From Xanthomonas sp. (GTDB lineage Bacteria > Pseudomonadota > Gammaproteobacteria > Xanthomonadales > Xanthomonadaceae), in the NCBI RefSeq assembly GCF_017163755.1, contig NZ_JAFIWC010000019.1, positions 1 through 64,000 on the forward strand: 64,000 nucleotides of DNA, written 5' to 3'. Both the position numbers and the translations under genes were made by a program. The notes under the pieces were generated by a model that made no database searches, was not told the DNA's origin, and saw nothing but the letters and a program-made list of their open reading frames with translations. Of this stretch, positions 17,224 to 25,731 are shown one piece after another; positions within the stretch are counted from its first letter, which is position 1; each line of letters starts with the position of its first letter.

Positions 17224-19566
17224 ATGACGCCCAGCCCCAGTTCGCCGTACGCACATTCCGCGCGCGACCCGCGTCTTCTGGCGCAGGCGCGTGACGGCAT
17301 GCTGCCGGTGCTGGGGCAGGCCTTCGCCGCGGCGTTGGCGCATTTCGACGACGTGCTGTTCGACCGCGCGGAAACCGCAGGCGCCTCGCAGCTGCTGTTC
17401 CTGGACGGCATGCGCGAACTGCGCCGGCGCCGCGACGAGATCGCCGCGCGTTTCCGCGCGCAGCTGGACCTGGCCTGGCAGTCGCTCGAAGCCGGCGCGC
17501 CGTTGTCGGCCGAAGCCGCGCTGTCCGGCCATTCCGAACATGGCCAGGGGTTGAGCCTGGTGCCCGAGCACGAACTGGAATCGCGCCTGGCCGTGCGCAA
17601 CCTGGCCAGCGTGCTGCTGCGCGAATGGAAGCCGGTGCTCGGACGCATCGACCGCCGCCTGGGCTGGATCGCCGGCGGCCTGGAACTGGATGCCGACAGC
17701 AACCCGGTCGGTCCCGAACACATCGGCGTGGCGGTGCACGAAGCCTTCGCCACCAGCGACCTGGCGCCGGAAGTGCGCCTGGTGCTGATCAAGCTGTGCG
17801 AGCGCGATCTCACCGCCGGCATCGGCAAGCTGTACCAGGCGCTCGACGAGAACCTGGCCAAGGCCGGAGTGATGCCGGAGATTTCGCAGCCGCGGCGACC
17901 GCCGCCGCCGCCGCGGCGCGCGCCCGGCGCCGAGGAACGCCAGGCGCGCGCCGAGCACGCCGGCGCTGGCGCCGCCGGCGAGCACGGCTTCGGCGAGGAC
18001 GGCGACTACGACGAGCAGCACGCGCCGGCCTGGGCCAGCCGCTTCGTCAACCGCTGGAACGAAAGCCGCGGCCGCCTGCAGGCCGCCGAAGGCTATGCCG
18101 AGGCCGGCGCCAACCTGCCCGGCGGCAGCCAGGGCGTGCTGCTCGAAGCGCTGCACGAACTGCTGCAGCAGACCCGCAGCGTGCGCGAGAACGCCACCTC
18201 CGCGGCCACCGCCGCGGTCGGCCAGCAGCGCCCGCTGAGCCAGCGCGAGATGATGTCGGTGCTGTCGCTGCTGCAGGCCACGCCGAGCGCGACGCTGCGC
18301 GCGGCGATCGGCGACGACGGCGAATCGCTGGCGCAGCGGCTCAAGAGCGAGGTGCTGTCCAACGCCACCCAGCTCGGCGTGGACCCGGCCAGCGCGCGGC
18401 TGGACCCGGTGGACGAGGACGCGATCGACCTGGTCGGCATGCTGTTCGACGTGATGCTCGACGAGCGCGACCTGGAAGGCCGCTCGCGCGAGCTGATCGG
18501 CCGCCTGGTGGTGCCGTTCGTCAAGGTCGCGCTGCTGGACCGGCGCATGTTCGTGCAGAAGACCCATCCGGCGCGCCGGCTGCTCAACTCGCTGGCTGAG
18601 GCCTGCGAGGGCAATACCGGCGAAAGCCCGGCCGAGCGCGTGCTGATGGGCAAGGTCGAGGAGATCATCGAGCGGCTGGTCGCCGAGTTCAACGAGAACC
18701 TGGCGATCTTCCTGACCCTGGAAGAGGAATTCCGCGATTTCCTGGCCCAGCACCGGCGCCGGATCGAGATCGCCGAGCGCCGCGCCGCCGAGACCCAGCG
18801 CGGCCAGGAGAAACTCGAGCTGGCGCGGCAGCGCGGCAGCGCCGAACTGGACGCGCGCCTGGACGGCGTGCAACTGCCGCAGGCGCTGGAGGATTTCCTG
18901 CGCCAGCCGTGGCTGCACTACCTGACCATGGCGCTGCTGCGCGAGGGCGAGGACGGTGCCGGCGTGCGCGAAGCGCTGGCGCTGGCCGACGGCCTGCTCG
19001 AGGAAGCGGCCGAGGCGCGCCGACACATCGTCGGCAAGCCGTGGCTGCAGGCGTGGCAGGCGCCGCTGCACAAGGTGCTGGCCAGCGTCGGCCTGCATGC
19101 CGATGCGGCCAATGCGGCGATCAACGCGCTGCACGACACGCTGCAGGCGGTCGCCGAGCTGCGCCCGGAGCTGGAGCGGCCGCTGCCGGAGCTGCCGCAA
19201 GTGGCGCTGCCGCAGCCGCCGGTGCAGGAAGCGCAGCCGGTGGAGGTCACCGCCGCGGAGACGGTCGAGGACTACGACAATGCCGACGCCGACCGTTTCC
19301 GCTCGATGCCGATCGGCACCTGGCTGGACTTCATCGACCGCGACGGCAAGGTGCAGACCGGCAAGCTGTCGTGGGTGAGCCCGATCTCGGCGCGGTTGCT
19401 GTTCGTGAACCGGCGCGGCGTGCGCTTCTGCGTGGCCTCGCCCGAGGAACTGGCGGTGATGGTGCGGCTGGGGCGGCTGCGCAGCCACGTCAACGACGGC
19501 GCCTTCGACAGCGCGATGCAGGGCGTGATCGACCGCCTGGACCCGCACAACGCCACCTTGCACTGA
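17224..19566 (+). CDS. DUF1631 family protein, copy 2
   Basis: A 780-residue paralogue of the preceding gene, collinear over its whole length: shared blocks include SLVPEHELESRLAVRNLA, RLLNSLAEACEGNTGE and the C-terminal GTWLDFIDRDGKVQTGKLSW. It is longer mainly through a Pro/Arg-rich linker after residue 220. The ATG at 17224 has GGAG nine bases upstream; a longer frame to 17125 is low-complexity. The tandem arrangement points to gene duplication followed by divergence. Possible c-di-GMP-linked function is inference from fold resemblance only. Confidence 0.82.
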   Translation: MTPSPSSPYAHSARDPRLLAQARDGMLPVLGQAFAAALAHFDDVLFDRAETAGASQLLFLDGMRELRRRRDEIAARFRAQLDLAWQSLEAGAPLSAEAALSGHSEHGQGLSLVPEHELESRLAVRNLASVLLREWKPVLGRIDRRLGWIAGGLELDADSNPVGPEHIGVAVHEAFATSDLAPEVRLVLIKLCERDLTAGIGKLYQALDENLAKAGVMPEISQPRRPPPPPRRAPGAEERQARAEHAGAGAAGEHGFGEDGDYDEQHAPAWASRFVNRWNESRGRLQAAEGYAEAGANLPGGSQGVLLEALHELLQQTRSVRENATSAATAAVGQQRPLSQREMMSVLSLLQATPSATLRAAIGDDGESLAQRLKSEVLSNATQLGVDPASARLDPVDEDAIDLVGMLFDVMLDERDLEGRSRELIGRLVVPFVKVALLDRRMFVQKTHPARRLLNSLAEACEGNTGESPAERVLMGKVEEIIERLVAEFNENLAIFLTLEEEFRDFLAQHRRRIEIAERRAAETQRGQEKLELARQRGSAELDARLDGVQLPQALEDFLRQPWLHYLTMALLREGEDGAGVREALALADGLLEEAAEARRHIVGKPWLQAWQAPLHKVLASVGLHADAANAAINALHDTLQAVAELRPELERPLPELPQVALPQPPVQEAQPVEVTAAETVEDYDNADADRFRSMPIGTWLDFIDRDGKVQTGKLSWVSPISARLLFVNRRGVRFCVASPEELAVMVRLGRLRSHVNDGAFDSAMQGVIDRLDPHNATLH

Positions 19567-19651
19567 GCCGGCGCCCGCCGCGGCGCTGCCATCGCGGCGC
19601 GGACCCTGTAGCATCGGCGCCGACTTAGGCGGGCAACGCACGGGGAATCGC

Positions 19652-20731
19652 ATGGCAGTGCAAGTGCTGGTGGTGAAGGAATCGGCGAATGGCGAGCGGC
19701 GCGTGGCCGCGACCCCGGAGACGGTGAAGAAACTGGTCGCGCTGGGCGCGCAAGTGCATGTGGAGCCGGGCGCCGGCGCGGCGGCCGGCTTCGTCGATGC
19801 CGCCTATCTGGACGCCGGCGCGCAGCTGGCCGACGCGGCCACCCCGGCGCAGGCCGATCTGGTGCTGTGCGTGCAGCCGCTGCCGGTGGTGGCGCTGAAC
19901 CAGCTCAAGCCCGCGGCCAGCGTGGTCGGCATCCTGCAGCCGCAGGCCGACCCGGCGCGCGCCGAGGCGATGCAGGCGCGGCAGATCGTCGCCTTCCCGC
20001 TGGAGCGGCTGCCGCGCACCACCCGCGCGCAGGCGATGGACGTGCTCAGTTCGCAGGCCGGCATGGCCGGCTACAAGGCCACGCTGATCGCCGCGCAGCT
20101 GGCGCCGCGCTTCTTCCCGATGCTGACCACCGCCGCCGGCACCATCCGTCCTTCGAAGGTGCTGATCGTCGGCGCCGGCGTCGCCGGCCTGCAGGCCATC
20201 GCCACCGCCAAGCGGCTGGGCGCGCAAGTGGAGGGCTTCGACGTGCGCCCGGAGACGCGCGAGCAGATCGAATCGCTGGGCGGCAAGTTCCTCGACCTGG
20301 GCGTCAGCGCCGCGGGCGAGGGCGGCTACGCGCGGCAGCTGACCGACGAGGAACGCGCCGAGCAGCAGCGGCGGCTGGCCGACCACCTGAAGAACATCGA
20401 CGTGGTGGTGTGCACCGCGGCAGTGCCCGGCCGCCCGGCGCCGAAGATCCTGACCGCGACGATGGTCGACGGCATGAAGCCCGGCAGCGTGATCGTGGAC
20501 CTGGCCGCCGAGACCGGCGGCAACTGCGAACTGACCCGCCCCGGCGAGACGATCGAACACGGTGGCGTGGTGGTGTCCGGCCCGCTGGACCTGGCCAGCA
20601 TGGGCGCGGTGCATGCCAGCGAAATGTACGCGCGCAACGTGTACAACTTCGTCGCGTTGTTCCTCAAGGACGGCGCGCTGGCCTTCGACTGGGAAGACGA
20701 GCTGCTGGCCAAGACCCGCTGGAACGGCTGA
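19652..20731 (+). CDS. pntAA: NAD(P) transhydrogenase subunit alpha, NAD(H)-binding part
   Basis: The soluble dI component of proton-translocating transhydrogenase. The 359-residue product contains ESANGERRVAATPETVKKL near the N-terminus, RTTRAQAMDVLSSQAGMAGY (residues 110-130) and the Rossmann motif VLIVGAGVAGLQAIATAKRLGA. Here the alpha subunit is split: the membrane part is encoded by pntAB. Unusually, pntAA and pntAB are separated by about 1960 bases holding three minus-strand genes, so they cannot be on one simple operon message without reading antisense through that cassette. Confidence 0.95.
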   Translation: MAVQVLVVKESANGERRVAATPETVKKLVALGAQVHVEPGAGAAAGFVDAAYLDAGAQLADAATPAQADLVLCVQPLPVVALNQLKPAASVVGILQPQADPARAEAMQARQIVAFPLERLPRTTRAQAMDVLSSQAGMAGYKATLIAAQLAPRFFPMLTTAAGTIRPSKVLIVGAGVAGLQAIATAKRLGAQVEGFDVRPETREQIESLGGKFLDLGVSAAGEGGYARQLTDEERAEQQRRLADHLKNIDVVVCTAAVPGRPAPKILTATMVDGMKPGSVIVDLAAETGGNCELTRPGETIEHGGVVVSGPLDLASMGAVHASEMYARNVYNFVALFLKDGALAFDWEDELLAKTRWNG

Positions 20732-21058
20732 GACCCGGCGCCGCACATGCCGCGCACGCCACGGCGCCGTTGGTCGATCGTCTCAAGCTCGGCGCGGGTC
20801 GCTGCGCCGCGGCAGGAAGGCGCCGGCAACCGGGCGCCCGCCGTTGCGGTGAGGTAGCGGCTTGATGCTCTGTGGGAGGGCTTCAGCCCCCGACAGCCTC
20901 CGAAGCCGGAACGTCCACCGCTACGCTCGTCGCGGTTGAAACCGCCCTACAAAAAGCCGCCGCGTGACTGGCTGGGTGCACTGTAGAGGGGCTTCAGCCC
21001 CGACACGCTCCGGCGCCGGCCGGCTTGCCGGCGCCGCGCATCGCGATCATGGCCGCCG
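20732..21058. repeat. Intergenic stretch with three REP-like palindromic copies
   Basis: This 327-base gap after pntAA holds no gene. It contains degenerate copies of a palindromic repeat with a GGCTTCAGCC core: a forward copy at about 20871-20898, an inverted copy at about 20929-20951 (GTCGCGGTTGAAACCGCCCT), and a further forward copy at about 20981-21005. The better-preserved forms are at 24483-24547 and 33607-33632. Confidence 0.75.
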
Positions 21059-21565
21059 CTACGGGAGCGGCCGATCGGCGCCCGGCGCGGGGACGTGGCG
21101 GGCGCTGTCGTCGCTGCCGGCATTGGCCTTGACCCACTCGCTGCGCTGCTGCGGGGTCATCGCCTTCCAGCGTACATGCAGCGTCTTGCGCTGCTCCGGC
21201 GTGAGCTGGCGCATGCGCTCGAACAGCACCCGCGCTTCCTCGCGCTGCTGCGGGCTCATGTCCTCGTAGCGGCGCGCGCCCTTGCGCGCGCGCGCGCGCT
21301 GCTCGGGCGTCATCGTCTGCCAGCGCTGCGCATGCTCGAACATCTTGCGGCGCTGCTGCGGCGATTCGTTCCAGCGCTGGCGTATCGGCGCGATCAGCAG
21401 TTCGCGCTGCTGCGCGCTCAGGTGTTCCCAGTCGGGCAGCGGCGGGCCTGCGTCGTCGGCCGGTGCTGGCGGCGGCGGGGGCGGCGGCGCGGCCAGCGCC
21501 AGCGGTGCCGCGCACAGCAGCGCCAGCAGCAGGGGGAAACGGGACAAGCGGTTCATCGTGTTCAT
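21059..21565 (-). CDS. DUF3106 family exported protein
   Basis: A 168-residue protein with an N-terminal signal peptide (NRLSRFPLLLALLCAAPLALA), a Pro-rich linker, and a mature part made of degenerate repeats of the type MTPEQRARARKGARRYEDMS, MSPQQREEARVLFERM and LTPEQRKTLHVRWKAMT. This helix-turn pattern is typical of DUF3106 and recalls CpxP/Spy-like periplasmic proteins. The start ATG at 21565 overlaps the stop of the upstream membrane protein (ATGA). Third gene of the sigma-factor cassette; a role in envelope stress sensing is inference. Confidence 0.85.
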   Translation of the reverse strand: MNTMNRLSRFPLLLALLCAAPLALAAPPPPPPPAPADDAGPPLPDWEHLSAQQRELLIAPIRQRWNESPQQRRKMFEHAQRWQTMTPEQRARARKGARRYEDMSPQQREEARVLFERMRQLTPEQRKTLHVRWKAMTPQQRSEWVKANAGSDDSARHVPAPGADRPLP

Positions 21566-21969
21566 TCCATCGCCAGCGAAGTTTCGGAGCCCAGCCACAG
21601 GTACAGGTCGGGATTTTCCTCCAGCATGCCGTCGCCGGCATCGGCGTCGCCTGCCGCCGCGGCCATGGCGACGGCCGGGTCGGCCGCCGCCGGCGTGGCC
21701 GCACCGGCGACGATCGGCGCCGCGGCGTCGGACTGCGGCAGCGCCGGACGCAGCAGCAGGTGCAGGCCGAACGCCGCGCCGAGCACCGCCGGCGTTGCGG
21801 CCAGCAGCCAGCCCCAGCGCCGCGGCGCGGACGCGGCATGCGCCTGGCCGGCGCCGTGGCGCGCGGCGCGCAGCCGCGCCAGCGTCTGCGGCGGCAGCGC
21901 CTGCAGCGAGGCCTGGTGCAGTTCGCGCATGCGCGCATCGAAGGCGGGGTTAACGGATTCGGGTTTCAC
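21562..21969 (-). CDS. Single-pass membrane protein, probable DUF3619-like anti-sigma partner
   Basis: A 135-residue protein: a short cytoplasmic N-terminus (PAFDARMRELHQASLQALPP), one membrane segment (about residues 48-70, WGWLLAATPAVLGAAFGLHLLL) and an Ala-rich exported tail ending in LEENPDLYLWLGSETSL. It starts with GTG at 21969, overlapping the sigma-factor stop (GTGA), and its own stop overlaps the next gene (ATGA). The order sigma factor, DUF3619 protein, DUF3106 protein is known from betaproteobacteria. Anti-sigma function is inferred from topology and position. Confidence 0.72.
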   Translation of the reverse strand: MKPESVNPAFDARMRELHQASLQALPPQTLARLRAARHGAGQAHAASAPRRWGWLLAATPAVLGAAFGLHLLLRPALPQSDAAAPIVAGAATPAAADPAVAMAAAAGDADAGDGMLEENPDLYLWLGSETSLAME

Positions 21970-22535
21970 CGGACATCCTCCAGTCGTTTCTGCAGCGCGT
22001 CGCGGGCGCGCGACAGATGGGTCTTCACCGAGCCTTCCGAGCAGCCCATCGCGCGCGCGGTGGTGGCCACGTCGAGCTCTTCGAGCACGCGCAGCGTGAA
22101 CGCCTCGCGCTGGCGCGCCGGCAGTTCGCGCAGCGCCGCCACCAGATGCGCATGCGCCTGGCGCTGCTCGTGGCGCTGCGCCGGGTCCGGCCCCTGATCG
22201 GCCCAGTCCGGCTGGCTGTCCCCGTCGCGTTCGCCGCTCGGCGCCCAGAAGCGCAGGCGGAAACCGCGGCGGCGCTGCAGGTCGATGATGCGGGTGCGCA
22301 GGATGCTCCAGAACAGCGGCGTCCATTCCTGCGGCGGACGCTCGCGGTAGGCCAGCAGCTTGATCATCGCGTCCTGCACCGCGTCCAGCGCATCCTCGCG
22401 CTGGCGCAGCCCGGCCTCGGCGAAGCGGAACGCGCGCGGGCCGATCTCGGCCAGGAACGCATCCAGCGACACCGGCACGGGACGCGCGGGCGCATCGGTC
22501 GGTGGCGGGTCGAAGGCAGGGGTGCTCACCAGCAC
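21966..22535 (-). CDS. ECF-type RNA polymerase sigma factor
   Basis: A 189-residue sigma-70 family protein with only regions 2 and 4. Region 2 includes DALDAVQDAMIKLLAY and FWSILRTRIIDLQRR. Region 4 is a helix-turn-helix (REAFTLRVLEELDVATTARAMGCSEGSVKTHLSRAR). It starts with GTG at 22535, with AGGAAG seven bases upstream; a second GTG lies at 22529. First of three tightly overlapping genes encoding sigma factor, membrane protein and periplasmic protein. The target regulon is unknown; such factors usually activate their own promoter. Confidence 0.92.
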   Translation of the reverse strand: MLVSTPAFDPPPTDAPARPVPVSLDAFLAEIGPRAFRFAEAGLRQREDALDAVQDAMIKLLAYRERPPQEWTPLFWSILRTRIIDLQRRRGFRLRFWAPSGERDGDSQPDWADQGPDPAQRHEQRQAHAHLVAALRELPARQREAFTLRVLEELDVATTARAMGCSEGSVKTHLSRARDALQKRLEDVR

Positions 22536-22694
22536 AGCTTAGCTTCCTGGCGCGGGGATGCCTCGATAACGCGCCGCCGCGGGCGCGGTTGACCGCCGCG
22601 GCGGCGATGGACGCTGCGGCGGCCGGCAATCGCGCATGGATTCAGCACGCGGTTATGATGCGGGCGGTCGGGCACGGCGCCCGGGGAGCTGAGA

Positions 22695-22994
22695 ATGAGC
22701 GACGGTTTCGTAGCCTTGTACATCTTCATGCTGGCGGCCATCGCCGGCCATGTGATCATTTCGCGGGTGCCGGTGATCCTGCACACGCCGCTGATGTCCG
22801 GTTCCAACTTCATCCACGGCATCGTGCTGATCGGCGCGATGGTGGTGCTCGGCCACGCCGACACTACGCTGGAGAAGGCGGTGGGTTTCATCGCCGTGCT
22901 GCTCGGCGCGGGCAACGCCGCCGGCGGTTACGTGGTCACCGAGCGCATGCTGGAGATGTTCAAGTCCAGCAAGAAGCCGGAGTCCAAGCCGTGA
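22695..22994 (+). CDS. pntAB: NAD(P) transhydrogenase subunit alpha, membrane part
   Basis: A 99-residue protein forming the membrane segment of the split alpha subunit, with about three transmembrane helices: FVALYIFMLAAIAGHVII, FIHGIVLIGAMVVLG and VGFIAVLLGAGNAAGGYVV. The conserved RVPVILHTPLMSGSNFIHGI loop is diagnostic. Its stop overlaps the GTG start of pntB by four bases (GTGA). It lies 159 bases from the divergent sigma-factor start, so this gap must hold promoters in both directions. Confidence 0.95.
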   Translation: MSDGFVALYIFMLAAIAGHVIISRVPVILHTPLMSGSNFIHGIVLIGAMVVLGHADTTLEKAVGFIAVLLGAGNAAGGYVVTERMLEMFKSSKKPESKP

Positions 22995-24448
22995 GCCCGA
23001 CCACCGCAGACGCGCTGTCGTGGCTGGTCAAGGTCAGCTACCTGGTGGCCGCCACCCTGTTCCTGCTCGGCCTGCAGCGCATGGCCTCGCCCAAGACCGC
23101 ACGCAGCGGCATCCACTGGGCCGGCTTCGGCATGCTGCTGGCCACCGCGGCGACGTTCTTCCTGCCCGGCCTGCACAACCTGACCCTGATCCTGCTGGCG
23201 ATCGTGATCGGCACCGGCGCGGCGTGGATCTCGGCCAAGAAGGTCGCCATCACCGACATGCCGCAGATGGTCGCGCTGTACAACGGCATGGGCGGCGGCT
23301 CGGCGGCGGCGATCGGCGCGGTGGAGCTGCTGCGCTTTTCGTTCCTGGCGCACCGCGACACCTCGCACTGGAGCGAGAGCGCGATCGCCGCGCTGGCCGC
23401 GCGCCAGCCCGATGCGACCACGCTGGCGCTGGCCATCGTCGGCTCGGCGATCGGCGCGATCTCGCTGTCCGGTTCGGTCGTCGCCTGGGCCAAGCTCGAC
23501 GGGCGCCTGGACAAGCGCGTCACCTTCCCCGGCCAGCAGGCGTTCAACCTGCTGGTGTTCGTGGCGATGCTCGCGCTCGGCGCGTGGGCCGCGATCAGCC
23601 TCAGCCCGGTGGCGATCGTCGCCTTCTTCGTGGTGGCGCTGGCGCTGGGCGTGCTGATGACGCTGCCGATCGGCGGCGCCGACATGCCGGTGGTGATCTC
23701 GCTGTACAACGCCTTCACCGGCCTGGCGGTGGCCTTCGAGGGCTACGTGCTCGGCAACGAGGCGCTGATCATCGCCGGCATGATGGTCGGCGCGGCCGGC
23801 ATCCTGCTGACCCGGCTGATGGCCAAGGCGATGAACCGGCCGATCAGCGGCGTGCTGTTCTCCAACTTCGGCGGCGGCGGTGCGCAGGCGCAGGAGATCG
23901 GCGGCGCGCAGAAGCCGATCGAGGCCGGCGACGTGGCGGCGATGATGGCCTACGCCGAGCGCGTGGTGATCGTGCCCGGCTACGGCATGGCGGTGGCGCA
24001 GGCGCAGCACAAGATCTGGGAGCTGGCGCAGCGGCTGATCGAGCGCGGGGTCAAGGTCAAGTTCGCGATCCACCCGGTGGCCGGGCGCATGCCCGGGCAC
24101 ATGAACGTGCTGCTGGCCGAGGCCGGCGTGCCCTACGACCTGATCGCCGACATGGACGACATCAATCCCGAGTTCGCCAACACCGACATATCGCTGGTGA
24201 TCGGCGCCAACGACGTGGTCAACCCGGTGGCCAAGACCGACCCGGCCAGCCCGATCTACGGCATGCCGATCCTGGACGTGGTCAATTCGAAGAACACCAT
24301 CGTGATCAAGCGCGGCAAGGGCACGGGCTTTGCCGGCATCGAGAACGCGCTGTTCTATGCCGACAACACCCGCATGCTCTACGGCGACGGCGCCGAGGCG
24401 GCCGGCGCGCTGGTCAGCGAGCTGAAGGCGCTGGACGGCGGGCACTGA
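22991..24448 (+). CDS. pntB: NAD(P) transhydrogenase subunit beta
   Basis: Membrane and NADP(H)-binding (dII-dIII) subunit, coupling proton transfer to NADPH formation. The 485-residue product has about eight to nine N-terminal membrane helices, including the GSGIHWAGFG-type and GADMPVVISLYNAFTGLAVAF loops. The C-terminal dIII Rossmann domain reads VVIVPGYGMAVAQAQH, IHPVAGRMPGHMNVLLAEA and IGANDVVNPVAK. GTG start at 22991 overlaps the pntAB stop. A palindromic repeat pair after the stop (24483-24547) could end transcription. Confidence 0.95.
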   Translation: MSPTTADALSWLVKVSYLVAATLFLLGLQRMASPKTARSGIHWAGFGMLLATAATFFLPGLHNLTLILLAIVIGTGAAWISAKKVAITDMPQMVALYNGMGGGSAAAIGAVELLRFSFLAHRDTSHWSESAIAALAARQPDATTLALAIVGSAIGAISLSGSVVAWAKLDGRLDKRVTFPGQQAFNLLVFVAMLALGAWAAISLSPVAIVAFFVVALALGVLMTLPIGGADMPVVISLYNAFTGLAVAFEGYVLGNEALIIAGMMVGAAGILLTRLMAKAMNRPISGVLFSNFGGGGAQAQEIGGAQKPIEAGDVAAMMAYAERVVIVPGYGMAVAQAQHKIWELAQRLIERGVKVKFAIHPVAGRMPGHMNVLLAEAGVPYDLIADMDDINPEFANTDISLVIGANDVVNPVAKTDPASPIYGMPILDVVNSKNTIVIKRGKGTGFAGIENALFYADNTRMLYGDGAEAAGALVSELKALDGGH

Positions 24449-24482
24449 GCCGGCGTCCGGCAATCGGCTCCGGCGAAGTATC

Positions 24483-24547
24483 GGTCGCGGCTGAAGCCGC
24501 TCCTACAGGGGTACGGGAGCACTGTAGGAGCGGCTTCAGCCGCGACC
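24483..24547. repeat. Perfect 26-bp inverted REP-like pair
   Basis: Arms 24483-24508 and 24522-24547 are exact reverse complements over 26 bp, with a 13-base spacer. Each arm itself contains the palindrome GCGGCTGAAGCCGC. It lies between convergent genes (pntB and a minus-strand membrane protein gene) and could act as a bidirectional transcription end. An identical single arm occurs at 33607-33632. Confidence 0.93.
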
Positions 24548-24554
24548 GCCGCCC

Positions 24555-24974
24555 TCAGCGCGCGCTGAAGTACGCCACGGCCAGGCCGATGCCCAGCCAC
24601 AGCACGTCGCTGGGGCGGTTGGCCAGCACGGTCAGCGTCCACGCGTAGTGCGCGCCCATCTTCAGCGCCGAATCCCACGGGTCCAGGCCCATCACCGCGC
24701 CCATGTGCGCCGAGGCGATGCCCCAGTTGGCGGCGACGATCACCAGCACGGTGGCGGCCAGCGCCACGCCCACCCGCAGCGGGCCGGCGCGCAGCGTGCC
24801 CAGGCGCAGCATCCAGGCGATCTCCAGGGCGACGAAGATCGCCATCCAGCCGGCCTGGTGGCCCAGGCTCAGTGCGACCAGCATCCATCCGATCAGCGCG
24901 GTGATGCAGCCCAGGCACAGCAGCAAGGGCCATAGCCAGTGCGAGGTCCTGGCCGGCATGGAAGAGGGCGGCAT
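24555..24974 (-). CDS. Small integral membrane protein of unknown function
   Basis: A 139-residue, very hydrophobic protein with about four membrane helices: LLLCLGCITALIGWMLVAL, AGWMAIFVALEIAWML, VGVALAATVLVIVAANWGIA and VLWLGIGLAVAYF. Start at ATG 24974, with GGGAA six bases upstream. I recognise no family. It is divergent from sufT, with 106 bases between the starts. Confidence 0.7.
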   Translation of the reverse strand: MPPSSMPARTSHWLWPLLLCLGCITALIGWMLVALSLGHQAGWMAIFVALEIAWMLRLGTLRAGPLRVGVALAATVLVIVAANWGIASAHMGAVMGLDPWDSALKMGAHYAWTLTVLANRPSDVLWLGIGLAVAYFSAR

Positions 24975-25080
24975 TCGATGTTCCCGGAAAGTGGAGACAG
25001 GATACTCTCCGGCGCGCCGCCCGCGCACTCGGATAAACTGGCGCACTTGCACCGGCGGGGCACGGCCCCATATCGCCTCC

Positions 25081-25632
25081 ATGTACTCACGCAGCAGCGA
25101 ACCTGTCCAATTCGAACGCGATTGCGCGGCGGTGATGGTGCCGCAGGGCGACGCGGTGACCCTGCCTGCCGGCAGCTACGGCTACATCACCCAGGCGCTG
25201 GGCGGCAGCTACACGGTGTTCGTGGAGGGCAACCTGTTCCGCATCGCCGGCAAGGACGGCGATGCGATCGGCAAGGAGCCGGCGCCGGGGCTGGAACTGC
25301 CCGAAGATGCTGGCGACGAACAGGTCGAAGCGCTGATCTGGCAGCAGCTGCGCACCTGCTTCGACCCGGAGATCCCGTTCAACATCGTCGACCTGGGCCT
25401 GATCTACGAGGTCGACATGCACCCGCGCGACGACGGCCAGCGCACGGTCGAGGTGAAGATGACGCTGACCGCGCCGGGCTGCGGCATGGGCGAGATCCTG
25501 GTCGACGACGTGCGCAGCAAGCTGGAGATGATCCCGACCATCGCCGAGGCCGACGTCGAGCTGGTGTTCGATCCGCCGTGGGGCCGGCATATGATGTCCG
25601 AGGCCGCCCGCCTCGAAACCGGCATGCTCTGA
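25081..25632 (+). CDS. sufT: Fe-S cluster assembly protein SufT
   Basis: A 183-residue protein of the MIP18/DUF59 family, SufT subgroup, involved in maturing iron-sulfur proteins. The N-terminal beta-rich part (about residues 1-75) precedes the DUF59 domain. The domain contains CFDPEIPFNIVDLGLIYEV, LTAPGCGMGEILVDDV with the conserved cysteine, and a C-terminal VELVFDPPWGRHMMSEAARL. The ATG at 25081 is the first codon that gives a family-like N-terminus. No other suf gene is in the window. Confidence 0.93.
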   Translation: MYSRSSEPVQFERDCAAVMVPQGDAVTLPAGSYGYITQALGGSYTVFVEGNLFRIAGKDGDAIGKEPAPGLELPEDAGDEQVEALIWQQLRTCFDPEIPFNIVDLGLIYEVDMHPRDDGQRTVEVKMTLTAPGCGMGEILVDDVRSKLEMIPTIAEADVELVFDPPWGRHMMSEAARLETGML

Positions 25633-25731
25633 CCCGCTGCGCCCGGGCCCGGGTTTCGGGGAGCGGCGCCGCCGGTGCGTAGACTACGCAGCGGCCGCGG
25701 CCGTCCCTACGACTACCCACAGGAAAACCCG

